Below are positions 24,057 to 33,763 of a stretch of DNA of 64,000 nucleotides, piece by piece (position 1 is the first letter of the stretch; every line of letters begins with the position of its first letter). Below the pieces are notes generated by a model. That model searched no databases. It was not told the origin of the DNA and saw only the letters and a list, made by a program, of their open reading frames with translations. The DNA is from Kordia zhangzhouensis (lineage in GTDB: Bacteria; Bacteroidota; Bacteroidia; Flavobacteriales; Flavobacteriaceae). The translations under genes were made by a program, and so were the position numbers. The stretch is taken from NCBI RefSeq assembly GCF_001005305.1, contig NZ_LBMH01000002.1:1-64000 (forward strand), given 5' to 3'.

Positions 24057-26264
24057 TTAATTTCCTAGCTCTAATTGGTTTTTTACTAATGTATAATATG
24101 ATCCGCGTTTGGCGGTAAGTTCTTCGTGATTCCCCAGTTCAATAATCTTTCCTTTATCTAAAACAATAATTTGATCTGCATTTTTTACTGTACTCAATCG
24201 ATGCGCTACCACTACCACTGTTTTTCCTTTGTAGAATTCCTGTAAATTTTCCATGATGACTTTTTCATTATTAGCATCAAGTGCACTTGTAGCTTCATCA
24301 AAGAAAATATATTTTGGATCTTTGTATACTGAACGTGCAATTAAAATACGCTGTTTTTGACCACCAGAAACATTTACCCCACTCGAACCAATTTTTGTAT
24401 TGTATCCAGAAGGCAACTCTTCGATAAAATCATCGATATTCGCCACTTTTACAGCGTGTATTAGACGTTGTTTATCAATAATTCCTTCAGAATCAGACTC
24501 TGTGATGTTTCGTGCAATGGTATCTCCAAATAAGAATCCATCTTGCATTACAGAACCACATGCCTTACGCCATGTTTTGGTACTAATATCTCCTAATTTG
24601 TGTGGCCCAATAGTAATGGTTCCTTCATTGAATTCATAGAATTTGAGTAATAGTTTAATCAACGTTGTCTTTCCACTACCACTTGCTCCTACAATAGCTG
24701 TCACTTTTCCTTCTGGAATAGTCACATTAAGGTTATCTAATATTAACGGTGAGCTTTTTCCTCCATATTGGAAACTTGCATTGGTTAATGTAATAGACTT
24801 ATCTGCAGGTAATTCCTTGATATTATCTTCAAAACGATCTTCTTCATCATCTTTATTGTGAATTTCAGACAAACGTTCTAAACTAATTTTTGCATCTTGT
24901 CCTGATTGAATGAAAGTAATAAAGTTGTTGATTGGCAAATTTAATTGTCCTATGATATATTGAACAGAAAGCATCATTCCCAGTGTAAATAATGGGTCAT
25001 CGATTACAGAAGTTGCCGCAATGTAGGTAATGATAATATTTTTCAATTCGTTAATAAATCGTCCTCCTGTGTTTTGTGTTTGAGAAAGTGCTAACCCTTT
25101 AATTGAAATTTTAAATAAGCGTACTTGAATAGCTTCCCATTCCCAACGTCTTCTTCGTTCTGACCCGTTCAATTTAATCTCTTGCATTCCAGAAATTAAT
25201 TGATACAAACTACTTTGGTTATCAGAAGATTGATCGAAACGTTTGTAATCGAGCTCAGCTCTCTTTTTCATAAATAATAGAGTCCAACCAATGTATAGAG
25301 CAGAACCTATAAAGAATATCGTAAATATCTGCATGTTATAATATGCCAATACACCTCCGAAAATAATCATATTGAACGCAGAAAAAAGCGTATTTAATGT
25401 GGTAGATGATAAGAAGCTCTGAATTCGGTTGTGATCATAAATACGTTGAATAATATCTCCCGTATTTTTTGAATCAAAGAATGCAATAGGCAATCGCATC
25501 AACTTGATTAAAAAGTCGGAAATCAGGTTGATGTTAATCCTACTTGTCATGTGCAACAATATCCAACCTCGAATCAGCTCGACAGTTGTTTGCGAAATAA
25601 AAAGCGTTAACTGCGCAATCAATATCAGAAATACAAAATTCTTATTCTGATAATTAATACCATAATCTACTACAGACTGAGTTAAAAAAGGAAATATTAA
25701 TTGGAGTAAACTCCCAACAACAAGTCCGAGTACAAGTTGTAAAATGTACTTTTTATAAGGCTTAAAGTACCAAAAGAGAAATTTGAATCCGTATTCTTTT
25801 TTCTCTTCCTTCTCCATTTCATAAAATTCAGGAGTTGGTTCTAGCAATAACAAATAGCCTTCAGCATTGTCTTGATCTGCATTTTTACCAATCCAACCTT
25901 TAATGAAATCTTCCTTAGAATACTTTACTAATCCATGTGCTGGATCAGCTACATATACTGTATTTCGTTTTATTTTATAAACAACAACAAAGTGACGTTG
26001 ACGCCAATGGGCAATACATGGATACGGAACTTCGTCTACTAACGTTTTATAATCAACACTTACCGCCAATGTATGCAACCCTATTTCTTCTGCAGCTTCC
26101 GCTATTCCTCCAAGAGAAACACCTTCCCTTGTAATATTAGCCTTTTTTCTAAGAAAGTCAATTGGATACGCACGTCCAAAATGTTTTGCCACCATACGTA
26201 AACACGTAGGACCGCAATCCATTTGGTCAAGTTGTCTGTAAAAAGGAAATTCTCTCTTTATCAT
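24057..26264 (-). CDS. C39 peptidase-containing ABC exporter for double-glycine leader peptides
   Basis: The 735-residue protein has three parts. The N-terminal C39 peptidase has catalytic Cys17 in QMDCGPTCLRM, the His of RHFVVVY and the Asp of VADPAHG. A six-helix ABC membrane domain spans about residues 165-450. The nucleotide-binding domain has Walker A GASGSGKTT, signature NVSGGQKQR and Walker B IFFDEATSALD. Such proteins cut the leader after GG and export the core peptide. It lies convergent to the precursors and is the natural processing and export partner for precursor 2. It is driven by a strong consensus promoter at 26391-26421. Confidence 0.95.
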   Translation of the reverse strand: MIKREFPFYRQLDQMDCGPTCLRMVAKHFGRAYPIDFLRKKANITREGVSLGGIAEAAEEIGLHTLAVSVDYKTLVDEVPYPCIAHWRQRHFVVVYKIKRNTVYVADPAHGLVKYSKEDFIKGWIGKNADQDNAEGYLLLLEPTPEFYEMEKEEKKEYGFKFLFWYFKPYKKYILQLVLGLVVGSLLQLIFPFLTQSVVDYGINYQNKNFVFLILIAQLTLFISQTTVELIRGWILLHMTSRININLISDFLIKLMRLPIAFFDSKNTGDIIQRIYDHNRIQSFLSSTTLNTLFSAFNMIIFGGVLAYYNMQIFTIFFIGSALYIGWTLLFMKKRAELDYKRFDQSSDNQSSLYQLISGMQEIKLNGSERRRRWEWEAIQVRLFKISIKGLALSQTQNTGGRFINELKNIIITYIAATSVIDDPLFTLGMMLSVQYIIGQLNLPINNFITFIQSGQDAKISLERLSEIHNKDDEEDRFEDNIKELPADKSITLTNASFQYGGKSSPLILDNLNVTIPEGKVTAIVGASGSGKTTLIKLLLKFYEFNEGTITIGPHKLGDISTKTWRKACGSVMQDGFLFGDTIARNITESDSEGIIDKQRLIHAVKVANIDDFIEELPSGYNTKIGSSGVNVSGGQKQRILIARSVYKDPKYIFFDEATSALDANNEKVIMENLQEFYKGKTVVVVAHRLSTVKNADQIIVLDKGKIIELGNHEELTAKRGSYYTLVKNQLELGN

Positions 26265-26287
26265 TACTGTTTTTTCAAGTATCTATA

Positions 26288-26359
26288 CTAAAATTTATGT
26301 GCTTCTTCTTTTCGTACGGCATTTGCGATAATCACACTCTGTTCTTCCTCATTTTTCAC
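26288..26359 (-). CDS. Possible 23-residue leader peptide upstream of the exporter
   Basis: A GTG at 26359, about 30 bp downstream of the consensus -7 element, opens a 23-codon frame (KNEEEQSVIIANAV, then RKEEAHKF) that stops 23 bp before the exporter ATG. The peptide looks like an amphipathic charged helix rather than random translation. It could be a leader or regulatory peptide for the exporter transcript. Its short length and GTG start make it uncertain. Confidence 0.35.
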   Translation of the reverse strand: MKNEEEQSVIIANAVRKEEAHKF

Positions 26360-26390
26360 AAAAAATCCTTTTTTATGAGAAAAACACGTA

Positions 26391-26421
26391 CAAATATATA
26401 CTTTTATTTTATCTGTCCAAA
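26391..26421 (-). promoter_or_regulatory. Consensus Bacteroidota promoter of the exporter operon
   Basis: On the minus strand there is TTTG (26421-26418), a 19-bp spacer, then TATATTTG (26398-26391). Both elements and the spacing match the primary sigma consensus of Bacteroidota. Confidence 0.8.
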
Positions 26422-26435
26422 AGAAAAAGTGAGTT

Positions 26436-26470
26436 TTTGTACGATATTTTCGTATAAAATAATATATTTG
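26436..26470 (+). promoter_or_regulatory. Divergent promoter and small dyad upstream of the ATPase gene
   Basis: TTTG at 26436-26439, a 23-bp spacer and TATATTTG at 26463-26470 form a promoter pointing to the ATPase start at 26499. The spacer holds the dyad TACGA-N5-TCGTA (26440-26454), a possible operator. The exporter promoter begins only 15 bp away on the other strand. Confidence 0.6.
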
Positions 26471-26498
26471 TATTGAATTAATTGAAAATTTTGATTGA

Positions 26499-27785
26499 AT
26501 GCTCGTAAAGTTCACGGTAGAAAACTATTTATCTTTCAAAAATAGAACCACAATCGATCTTACCGCTACTTCACTAACTGAATTACGAAGTACAAATTTG
26601 TATGATACACCGTTGAAAAATTTAACGCTGTTACGAAGTATGGTTATTTATGGAGCCAACTCTAACGGGAAGAGTAATTTGTTTAAAGCAATTAATTTTG
26701 CCCGAAAATTGATTATTAATTCTTCAAAAGACTCTCAGTCAGACGAACCTATCAATGTTCAACCATTTAGTTTATCAACAGAAACTCTAGAAAACCCTAG
26801 TTTTTTTGAATTGGTTTTTATTCATGACAAAATTAAATACCGTTACGGCTTTGAAGTTGATGCAACCGAAATTCATAAAGAATGGTTATACGCTACAGCT
26901 AAAAGTAAAGAGCAGTTACTATTTGAACGATCATTTCAAGATATTCGAATCACCAAAAAATATGATGATGCGAGTCATAATTTGACATCTATTACCCGAA
27001 AAAATGCTCTTTTTATCTCAGTTTGTGCACAGTTTAATATTCCAACAGGAATGGCCATATTGAAGGCTGTGAGTAGAATTCAGTATATTTCTGGGATGCA
27101 AGATCGATTTACCGTCAATTTTACAATTGATATGATGGACGATCCTGAAAAGAAAAAGTACATTGATAATTTTATTGCAGGAGCTGATTTGGGTTTTACA
27201 GAAACCAAAGTAGAACGTTTTAAGCTTACAGAAGAGATTTTAGAGAAAGGAAATGTTCCGAAAGAAATCCGGAAAATGATTTTGGAAAACGATGAAGAGA
27301 ATGTGATTGTTAGCACCAAACACGTTGTGTATGATGAAAATCACAACGAAGTTGATAATATTTATTTTAATCTGTTTGTAAACGAATCTCTTGGAACTGG
27401 AAAATATGTTGCTCTTTCTGGACCAATTATTGATACTTTGCTTCACGGAAAAACACTTATTATTGATGAGTTTGATGCACAATTACATCCGCATTTAAGT
27501 AAAGCAATTATTGAGTTATTTCACTCAAAGGAAAACAATCCATTTGGTGCACAGTTGATATTCGCTTCTCACAATTCATCGCTAATTAATTCTAAAAGAA
27601 AGTTATTTAGACGTGATCAAGTAATGATTGCAGAAAAAAATACTTACGGAATAACTTCTTTGGAATCTTTATATGATAAAAAAATTCGTAAAGACGCTTC
27701 CTTTGAAAAAGATTATTTAGAAGGTAAGTATGACGGTATTCCTGATTTGAAAATAGGCAATAAACTGCGCTTGTTTAAAAAGTAA
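26499..27785 (+). CDS. AAA15-family ATPase, AbiLi/RloA-like
   Basis: The 428-residue protein begins MLVKFTVENYLSFKNRTTID, the standard start of COG1106 ATPases, with Walker A YGANSNGKSNLFKAI near residue 55. The late motifs are SGPIIDTLLHGKTLIIDEFD (Walker B, about 325), AQLHPHLSKAIIELF and IFASHNSSLI. These SMC/Rad50-like ATPases include AbiLi, RloA and the AriA subunit of PARIS. They usually act in phage defence with a nuclease partner (RloB/AbiLii or a Toprim protein). No partner gene follows here; after the stop there is about 240 bp of non-coding sequence. It may act alone or with a distant partner. Confidence 0.82.
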   Translation: MLVKFTVENYLSFKNRTTIDLTATSLTELRSTNLYDTPLKNLTLLRSMVIYGANSNGKSNLFKAINFARKLIINSSKDSQSDEPINVQPFSLSTETLENPSFFELVFIHDKIKYRYGFEVDATEIHKEWLYATAKSKEQLLFERSFQDIRITKKYDDASHNLTSITRKNALFISVCAQFNIPTGMAILKAVSRIQYISGMQDRFTVNFTIDMMDDPEKKKYIDNFIAGADLGFTETKVERFKLTEEILEKGNVPKEIRKMILENDEENVIVSTKHVVYDENHNEVDNIYFNLFVNESLGTGKYVALSGPIIDTLLHGKTLIIDEFDAQLHPHLSKAIIELFHSKENNPFGAQLIFASHNSSLINSKRKLFRRDQVMIAEKNTYGITSLESLYDKKIRKDASFEKDYLEGKYDGIPDLKIGNKLRLFKK

Positions 27786-27893
27786 CTTTCAACATATTTA
27801 TAAAGTGAAGTAAAGTTCGCTTTCCTGATGGCTTCTTTTTTCATTGTAAAAAAATATACAGTTATCAGAGCTTTTGAGAATATTTTATAAAGA

Positions 27894-27919
27894 AAAAGAC
27901 CGCTGTGAGGCGATCTTTT
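27894..27919 (+). terminator. Probable terminator of the ATPase gene
   Basis: AAAGACCGC and GCGATCTTT pair with one mismatch around TGTGAG, followed by TTTTG. It lies within the 238-bp gap before the amylase gene; nothing else is seen in that gap. Confidence 0.5.
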
Positions 27920-28023
27920 GTGAACATTTTTTACGTATTTTTTATTTTACAAATAACACAAGCTACGAACAAGTTTAGTCAAATAATGATTTTATAGCCA
28001 ATTTTTTTACGAAAAAAATGTTA

Positions 28024-30900
28024 TTAATTTATAATTAATCTTTTAGTTGCTATTCCTTGATTTGAAACGATTTTTACTAGATACAATGCTTTTGTCAATT
28101 CAGAAACATTAAAAGTTACTCCTGCTTCAAAACCTCCTGTAAAAGCTTTGACTTGTTTTCCTGTAACATCATATATGTGTATTTCTTCAACTTTTTTGTT
28201 TAGCTTAAACGTATCTGATGCTGGATTTGGGTAAAGAGTAATTAAGTTTCTTTCATTTTGGAATTCTTGCGTACTTAACGTTGTTTGTTGATTTCCAAAA
28301 ATTCTAAATTGCCCTGCTGGGATTGCAATTGGATCTGCGGTGTTAGTCACATTGATACTTGTTGTCCCTGTTTCATCCATCAAATCATACCAAGTTCCTG
28401 TATATGGAAAGTCTGGAACAATTGTCAAATTAGCCACAGAGAAATTACATAGAACTACAACATTTTTTAACTGCGTTTGAGGAATGTTATCGTCCCAAAT
28501 ATAAATACGTTGACGAATATCGTTAATGTAAGGACTAATTGCATAATTTCCTTCAAAGACTGGCTCACCTATCTTGAGTTTAATGATACGTGCCCAATCA
28601 TTATAGATTTTAGCTCTGTTAGCATCTCCTAACCAATTGTTTGTCCATTGTGGTTGTGGTTTGGTATCTAGTTTACAATCACCTGGTGTAGGATCACTTG
28701 GTGTGTTTACACTTCCATTGTTACACGTAAAAATAGAGTTTTCCATTCCTAAGGCTCCAAAATGCCAAATCATTTTTGGACCAGGAATTGTTAACGAAGC
28801 AGCTCCTAAAGCAGACATTCTAGATAAAGCAGTATTCAAATCCTGAACATTGTGAGAAGATAATGCGGTGTTTCCTTCTTGTAAATTTTTATACATTAAC
28901 CGTTCTTCATCATGGCTTTCTGCATACCCTACCAGTCTAGGTCCATTAAACCCTCTACTATTGTGTCCCATTCGGGTAATATTTGCGTTGGTAGCAAATC
29001 CTTTGGTCAACTGATTATACTGATCAGTCATTTTTCCCCAAAGCATAATTCCTTTGCCTTCACCTAAGCGGTAATCGGCCCATTCTTTTTCTTCATTATC
29101 TTGTCCTAAGTGCTCAAAGATAACATAGTGAGAGTCGTCCAAACTCCATGAATAATCTGCATATTGCTTTAAAATTGCCACACGATCATTTCTGTAACCA
29201 TTTGTACAACCGTCATCGCCTGCTGTACATTCTTGCGTAAAGCCTTTTGTTAAATCCCAACGAAAACCGTCAATATTGAACTCTTCTATCCAGTGTTTGA
29301 TAACGCGTTCTGTGTAGTATTGTGTTCTTGATTGTTGATGATTAAAATCTGAACCCACACTATAACTATGCGTTGCTACTTGGTTAAAGTATGGATTTTC
29401 TGAGCTTGGATCGCCCCAACCATCACCATCAGGATCGTTCATCCACATACGTACCATCGGGTTTCTACCAAACGCATGATTTAAAGCTACGTCTAAGATT
29501 ACTGCAATACCGTTTTGGTGACATAGGTCTACAAATTCTTTGAACTTATCTGCGGTTCCGTAGTATTTATCTAATGCTAAGTGGAAAGACGTGTTGTATC
29601 CCCAACTTTCGTTGCCTTCAAATTCCATTACAGGCATTAGCTGAATCGCATTAACATTTAAGTTTTTGAAGTAATCAATACGATCTATTAAATCTTGGAA
29701 ATTTCTATTCGCATCAAAATCACGAATTAATACTTCATAAATAATTAGGTCTTCCTTTTTAGGCTTTGTAAAGTTAGCAACCTGCCAGTTATATGGTGTT
29801 TGACCTGTTTGTAATACAGTTACTTCTCGTTCTTGTCCTGTTGGATAAGCAGGTACATTTGGGTACGTTGTTGCTGGAATGTATGGGTCATCAAAAGGAG
29901 ACAATACTAGCGTAGAATAAGGATCTGCTGTTTTTACTAATGAAGGTGAATTTGCAATTGGAGTTTGATCAACTACCCAATATTGATACGTATAATTTTG
30001 TCCTGGTGTTAATCCGGTAATCTCAAGCCAGAATTTTCCAGAAGTCCCGTCTTTTTTCATAGCATAATTACCATCTGGCTGCCAATTGTTAAAACTTCCT
30101 GCTACATACACAAAATCTTTATTAGGAGCATCAAGTACTAACGTTGCTTTTGTTGTATCGGCATCATAGTTAATACCATCTTCCATATTTGCAGGTATCG
30201 ATTGTGTTACAGTACCTGGGTTAACAATAACACTAAAGTTTTTTGTTATTGTAGTTCCACCAAGCGTTATTTCTAATACATAATTTTTATTTTCTGTAAT
30301 ATTTGTATCAGTGTATGAATAAGTTGATCCTGTATTTGAATTGATTGTAGTGCCATTTGCTTTTAATACATACGAAGCCGTTCCTCCAGTATTGTTTGCA
30401 GTTATAGCTAGATTTGAACCAGAACTTAAAATTGTTGTGCTCCCATCGTTTGGTGTTACTAAGGTAGACTGAAAGGCTCCTACATCAAAGAAAAAGTCAG
30501 AACATCCTGTCGCTTTCAATTCTTGTGATCCCGTTTCATTTCTAAATACCATTCCCATTTTAGTAATGGTTTGTGCTTGCGTAGACGTTAATCCATAATA
30601 GGTTTCTGGAACAATTTGAATTTGCCATAAGCCTCCTCCCATATTGGTCATTTCACCAACACCATCATCTTGTCCCCAATTACCTACCACATAGGTCCAT
30701 GGGTTGCTGTCAGTTCCAACTCCGGAGTGCATGTACACCTTATTCGGGTTGTTTATTCCGTCACAATCAGTTGCTGTACTATTGATATCTACGGTTATTG
30801 TTATTGTTTCATTTACCTCAAAAGGTGTTGGAGAAATTGTTACTTGTCCAAAAGCAATTCCAACAAACAATAAAAAGAGTATATGTAATTTTTTTTTCAT
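28024..30900 (-). CDS. Exported GH13 alpha-amylase with E-set domain and type IX sorting signal
   Basis: The 958-residue protein has a signal peptide, N-terminal beta-sandwich domains, and a CBM48/E-set-like domain (VYVAGSFNNWQPDGNYAMK, about 270). The GH13 barrel spans about 380-800: region I DVALNHAFG, region II GFRWDLTKGF with nucleophile Asp549, region III FEHLG with acid/base Glu596, and region IV ESHDEERL. The last 70 residues form a Por-type sorting domain (LYPNPASDTFKLNKK, KRLIIN end), so it should pass through type IX secretion to the surface or medium. It cuts alpha-1,4-glucans outside the cell, feeding the SusCD system encoded upstream. Confidence 0.93.
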   Translation of the reverse strand: MKKKLHILFLLFVGIAFGQVTISPTPFEVNETITITVDINSTATDCDGINNPNKVYMHSGVGTDSNPWTYVVGNWGQDDGVGEMTNMGGGLWQIQIVPETYYGLTSTQAQTITKMGMVFRNETGSQELKATGCSDFFFDVGAFQSTLVTPNDGSTTILSSGSNLAITANNTGGTASYVLKANGTTINSNTGSTYSYTDTNITENKNYVLEITLGGTTITKNFSVIVNPGTVTQSIPANMEDGINYDADTTKATLVLDAPNKDFVYVAGSFNNWQPDGNYAMKKDGTSGKFWLEITGLTPGQNYTYQYWVVDQTPIANSPSLVKTADPYSTLVLSPFDDPYIPATTYPNVPAYPTGQEREVTVLQTGQTPYNWQVANFTKPKKEDLIIYEVLIRDFDANRNFQDLIDRIDYFKNLNVNAIQLMPVMEFEGNESWGYNTSFHLALDKYYGTADKFKEFVDLCHQNGIAVILDVALNHAFGRNPMVRMWMNDPDGDGWGDPSSENPYFNQVATHSYSVGSDFNHQQSRTQYYTERVIKHWIEEFNIDGFRWDLTKGFTQECTAGDDGCTNGYRNDRVAILKQYADYSWSLDDSHYVIFEHLGQDNEEKEWADYRLGEGKGIMLWGKMTDQYNQLTKGFATNANITRMGHNSRGFNGPRLVGYAESHDEERLMYKNLQEGNTALSSHNVQDLNTALSRMSALGAASLTIPGPKMIWHFGALGMENSIFTCNNGSVNTPSDPTPGDCKLDTKPQPQWTNNWLGDANRAKIYNDWARIIKLKIGEPVFEGNYAISPYINDIRQRIYIWDDNIPQTQLKNVVVLCNFSVANLTIVPDFPYTGTWYDLMDETGTTSINVTNTADPIAIPAGQFRIFGNQQTTLSTQEFQNERNLITLYPNPASDTFKLNKKVEEIHIYDVTGKQVKAFTGGFEAGVTFNVSELTKALYLVKIVSNQGIATKRLIIN

Positions 30901-31033
30901 CTGCTGTATTTTTTATCAGATGGAATCTGTCATGCTTACATGGTTTACATGACCTATTTCATAGCCATTAATTAGAGAGTAGTGTTTTGTAATGAATTTA
31001 ATACATCCAATTAAAACACTTATTATTTATATT

Positions 31034-31070
31034 AAAAAAGGCTGTAACATAAAGTATTACAGCCTTTTTT
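31034..31070 (-). terminator. Terminator after the susCDE genes
   Basis: AAAAAGGCTGTAA and TTACAGCCTTTTTT form a near-perfect stem with T runs outside. It lies 9 bp past the SusE-like stop and 130 bp before the amylase start, so amylase transcription is either by read-through or from its own promoter. Confidence 0.82.
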
Positions 31071-31078
31071 AAATATTT

Positions 31079-32140
31079 TTAGTTTTGTGTTAATGTGTAA
31101 GTGTATTCTCTTGGATTACTTAAATCTAACACTACTGTATAGTTTCCTGCTGCAGGTACAGCAATATTGTCTCCTCCATTTTCTAAGGATCCATCAGCTC
31201 CAGTATCTCCATAATTCCATCCCCAATCGTCATTAGCTCTGAATTTGATTTCATCTGCCGTTAGATTTAATGTTATTGAAAATGTTTGTGTTGCTGGATC
31301 ATACGTCATATCATTATCACTATCCCAACCTGTTGGAGTTGCCGAACCAATCAATCCCCAGTTTGAGTATTGTGTAGCACTATAGGTTAGGTTTTCAGTG
31401 TCAACTTGTACTAAATAGTATCCAGGTGTTGCAGGAACGTTTACTTCTCCATCTTCTGTTAAGATTCCAGAGAAACTTCCATCATCACCCCAATCTGTAT
31501 TTCCCCAAGCAAAATTTCCTGTGTCATCAGGTGCTACAAACTTATATTCAGTTTCTAACCAAACATATCCTTCATAGTCACTTGCTCCAAACCCAGAAGC
31601 AGCCAATCTTGGTGCTGTTGCAGGATCCCAACCTTGATGATTTCCTGGTACTGCTATTTTAGGTAATGAAGTAGTATAAGGTGTTACATTTAATGTTAAT
31701 ACATCAGAGATTTGTTGCTCTGCATCTTGTGTTCCAATAGAAGAAATAACACGTACGTCAATATCTCCAGCTACAAAAGGACTTAAGCCTGCTGCTATTA
31801 CAACATCATTTAATTGTTGATTTGTCCAAGAAATGAAACGTTCGTTCGTTGAGCCTGCTGCGATAGGTGCTGCAAATTCAGTTCCAGATAGTGCTACTTG
31901 AACATCATAGTTGATAGCTGTTTGCGCTCCATAATCTGCATCATTCCAAACCAAAGTAGTTGCCAAATTTTGTTCGTTGGCAGCAGTTAATACAATAGAA
32001 GTTCCTGATGCTGGTGTTACTAATTGTGGGCCACCTTGAGGAGAAGCAATGATTAAGTTATCATCATCACTACATGCGTTAAATCCTACAAAGGCCACTA
32101 AAGCTAAAAAGCCTGCTGATAGTTTATTTAATTTTTTCAT
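31079..32140 (-). CDS. susE: SusE-like starch-binding outer-membrane lipoprotein
   Basis: The 353-residue protein has a lipoprotein signal (LVAFVGFNACSDDD) followed by an N-terminal immunoglobulin-like domain typical of SusE (PQLVTPASGTSIVLTAANEQ). Two repeated sandwich domains follow that carry Trp-rich ligand sites (GNHQGWDPATAPRL; WGLIGSATPTGWDSDND; FRANDDWGWNYGDTG). SusE/F proteins sit on the outer surface and hold starch chains near the SusCD transporter. It is third in the leftward operon, 16 bp after susD. Confidence 0.9.
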   Translation of the reverse strand: MKKLNKLSAGFLALVAFVGFNACSDDDNLIIASPQGGPQLVTPASGTSIVLTAANEQNLATTLVWNDADYGAQTAINYDVQVALSGTEFAAPIAAGSTNERFISWTNQQLNDVVIAAGLSPFVAGDIDVRVISSIGTQDAEQQISDVLTLNVTPYTTSLPKIAVPGNHQGWDPATAPRLAASGFGASDYEGYVWLETEYKFVAPDDTGNFAWGNTDWGDDGSFSGILTEDGEVNVPATPGYYLVQVDTENLTYSATQYSNWGLIGSATPTGWDSDNDMTYDPATQTFSITLNLTADEIKFRANDDWGWNYGDTGADGSLENGGDNIAVPAAGNYTVVLDLSNPREYTYTLTQN

Positions 32141-32156
32141 CTGTTTATACTATTTT

Positions 32157-33740
32157 TTAATAACCTGGGTTTTGAGTTAAATTTGGGTTTGCTGTGATAT
32201 CTGTTGAAGGAATTGGGAATAAATCTCTGAAAGATTCTGTAGTAGTTCCTCCTTCTACATTTCCTTTCCAAGGCCAGATACCTTGATCAGAGAATTGACC
32301 AAAGCGAATAAGATCTGTTCTTCTATGTGCTTCCCAGTGTAATTCTCTAGAACGTTCTGATAATAAAAACTCGTCTGTAATATCACCAAAACCACCTATT
32401 GGATTTGCATTGGAACGTAGTCTTACCAAATTAACATATTGTACTGCTAATGCTTGATTTCCTGCTCCGCTTCTTTTTACTGCTTCTGCATACATTAAGT
32501 ACACGTCAGCCAAACGAAATACAGGGAAATCTGTATCGATAAAATCTCCTGAAGCATCCGAGCCAGGAGCTCCACTACTGGTTACATTTTTAAATTTTTC
32601 TACAGCATATCCGTCGTTAAAGTTAAATACGTCTGCGATTTCTAATTCTTGTCCATCTGTGAAGAAGTTTGCTCTATCATCAGCAGACATTGCTCCATTA
32701 GGAAATTGATTTACAAATGTTTTAGTTGTTCTAATTCCGCCCCAACCTCCGTTGATGCCAAAATCAGCTGCACTCATATTTCCACCAACAGGTGCATGAA
32801 CTAAAAATGTCATTGCTCCATAACCTTGAGTATTTAATCCGTCAGAGTTGAAGGTAAAGATGAATTCGTTTTGTGCTCCGTTTGTGTCATTATCTGCTAA
32901 AAACAACTCATCATAGCTAGTATGTAATGTATATCCAGCATTGATGATATTTTCTAAATATGGAATTGCTTGTGCACTTTGGTCAGTTCCTGTGTACACT
33001 TCTGCATTTAAGTATAATTTGGCTAATAACATCCAAACGGCTGCTTTATCAGCTCTTCCATATACATTTTGACGTGCATCAATCATGATAGGCTCAATTG
33101 AAGTTAACTCTGAAATCAAGAAGTCAAAAATTTCTTGACGAGTTCCTTGTTCTGGTAAAAATGCTCCAATTGGGTCTGCATCTGTTACAAACGGCACATC
33201 ACCAAACATATCGATAGCATGCCAGTAACTCAATGCACGTAAAAAACGAACTTCCGCTTTGTAGGCTGCAGGTAAAAACTCAGATTCTGCCACATTTGCA
33301 GTAGCTCTTAAAAACTCATTTGATATAGAAATTTGGAAATAAATTCTGTTGTACATTGCTGTAATGAACTCATTTGCTGGAGTCCATACTTGCCAATTCA
33401 AATCATGAATTGTTCCATCATTCCAAGCAATTAATGCTTCATCTGTCGTTAATTGTTGGTGCTTCCAGTATTGACGCAAGTAATTAGAAAATCCTTCGTC
33501 AATTCCAGTAATATCAGGATTTCCTGCAGGACCTTGCTGTCCACTCACTACAAAACCTGCATAAATTCTTGCAAGGAATTGCTCGTATGCGGCTGGATCG
33601 TCAAATACATCCGCTGCTGACTGTTCTACTATTGGTTCAAGATCTAATTCGTCAGAACACGAAATAAATCCGATACTTACCATTAGCATGAACAGTACAA
33701 TACCTATACGATTTGATTGTTTTTTCATTGTTTTCATCAT
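32157..33740 (-). CDS. susD: SusD/RagB-family surface glycan-binding lipoprotein
   Basis: The 527-residue protein has a lipoprotein signal (MLMVSIGFISCSDELDLEP). It shows the SusD N-terminal helical repeats (VRFLRALSYWHAIDMFGDVP, AAVWMLLAKLYLNAEVYTG) and the conserved C-terminal LYAEAV-like and SERSRELHWEAHRRTDLIRF segments. SusD proteins form the lid of the SusC channel and bind the glycan, here presumably maltodextrin given the neighbouring enzymes. It is 23 bp downstream of susC. Confidence 0.95.
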   Translation of the reverse strand: MMKTMKKQSNRIGIVLFMLMVSIGFISCSDELDLEPIVEQSAADVFDDPAAYEQFLARIYAGFVVSGQQGPAGNPDITGIDEGFSNYLRQYWKHQQLTTDEALIAWNDGTIHDLNWQVWTPANEFITAMYNRIYFQISISNEFLRATANVAESEFLPAAYKAEVRFLRALSYWHAIDMFGDVPFVTDADPIGAFLPEQGTRQEIFDFLISELTSIEPIMIDARQNVYGRADKAAVWMLLAKLYLNAEVYTGTDQSAQAIPYLENIINAGYTLHTSYDELFLADNDTNGAQNEFIFTFNSDGLNTQGYGAMTFLVHAPVGGNMSAADFGINGGWGGIRTTKTFVNQFPNGAMSADDRANFFTDGQELEIADVFNFNDGYAVEKFKNVTSSGAPGSDASGDFIDTDFPVFRLADVYLMYAEAVKRSGAGNQALAVQYVNLVRLRSNANPIGGFGDITDEFLLSERSRELHWEAHRRTDLIRFGQFSDQGIWPWKGNVEGGTTTESFRDLFPIPSTDITANPNLTQNPGY

Positions 33741-33763
33741 TGTTTGTATTTGGTATTACTTTA

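Noticed and set aside
26288-26515. 75-codon version of the leader ORF upstream of the exporter
   Set aside because: It starts upstream of the promoter and inside the start of the divergent ATPase gene; only the last 23 codons lie downstream of the transcript start.
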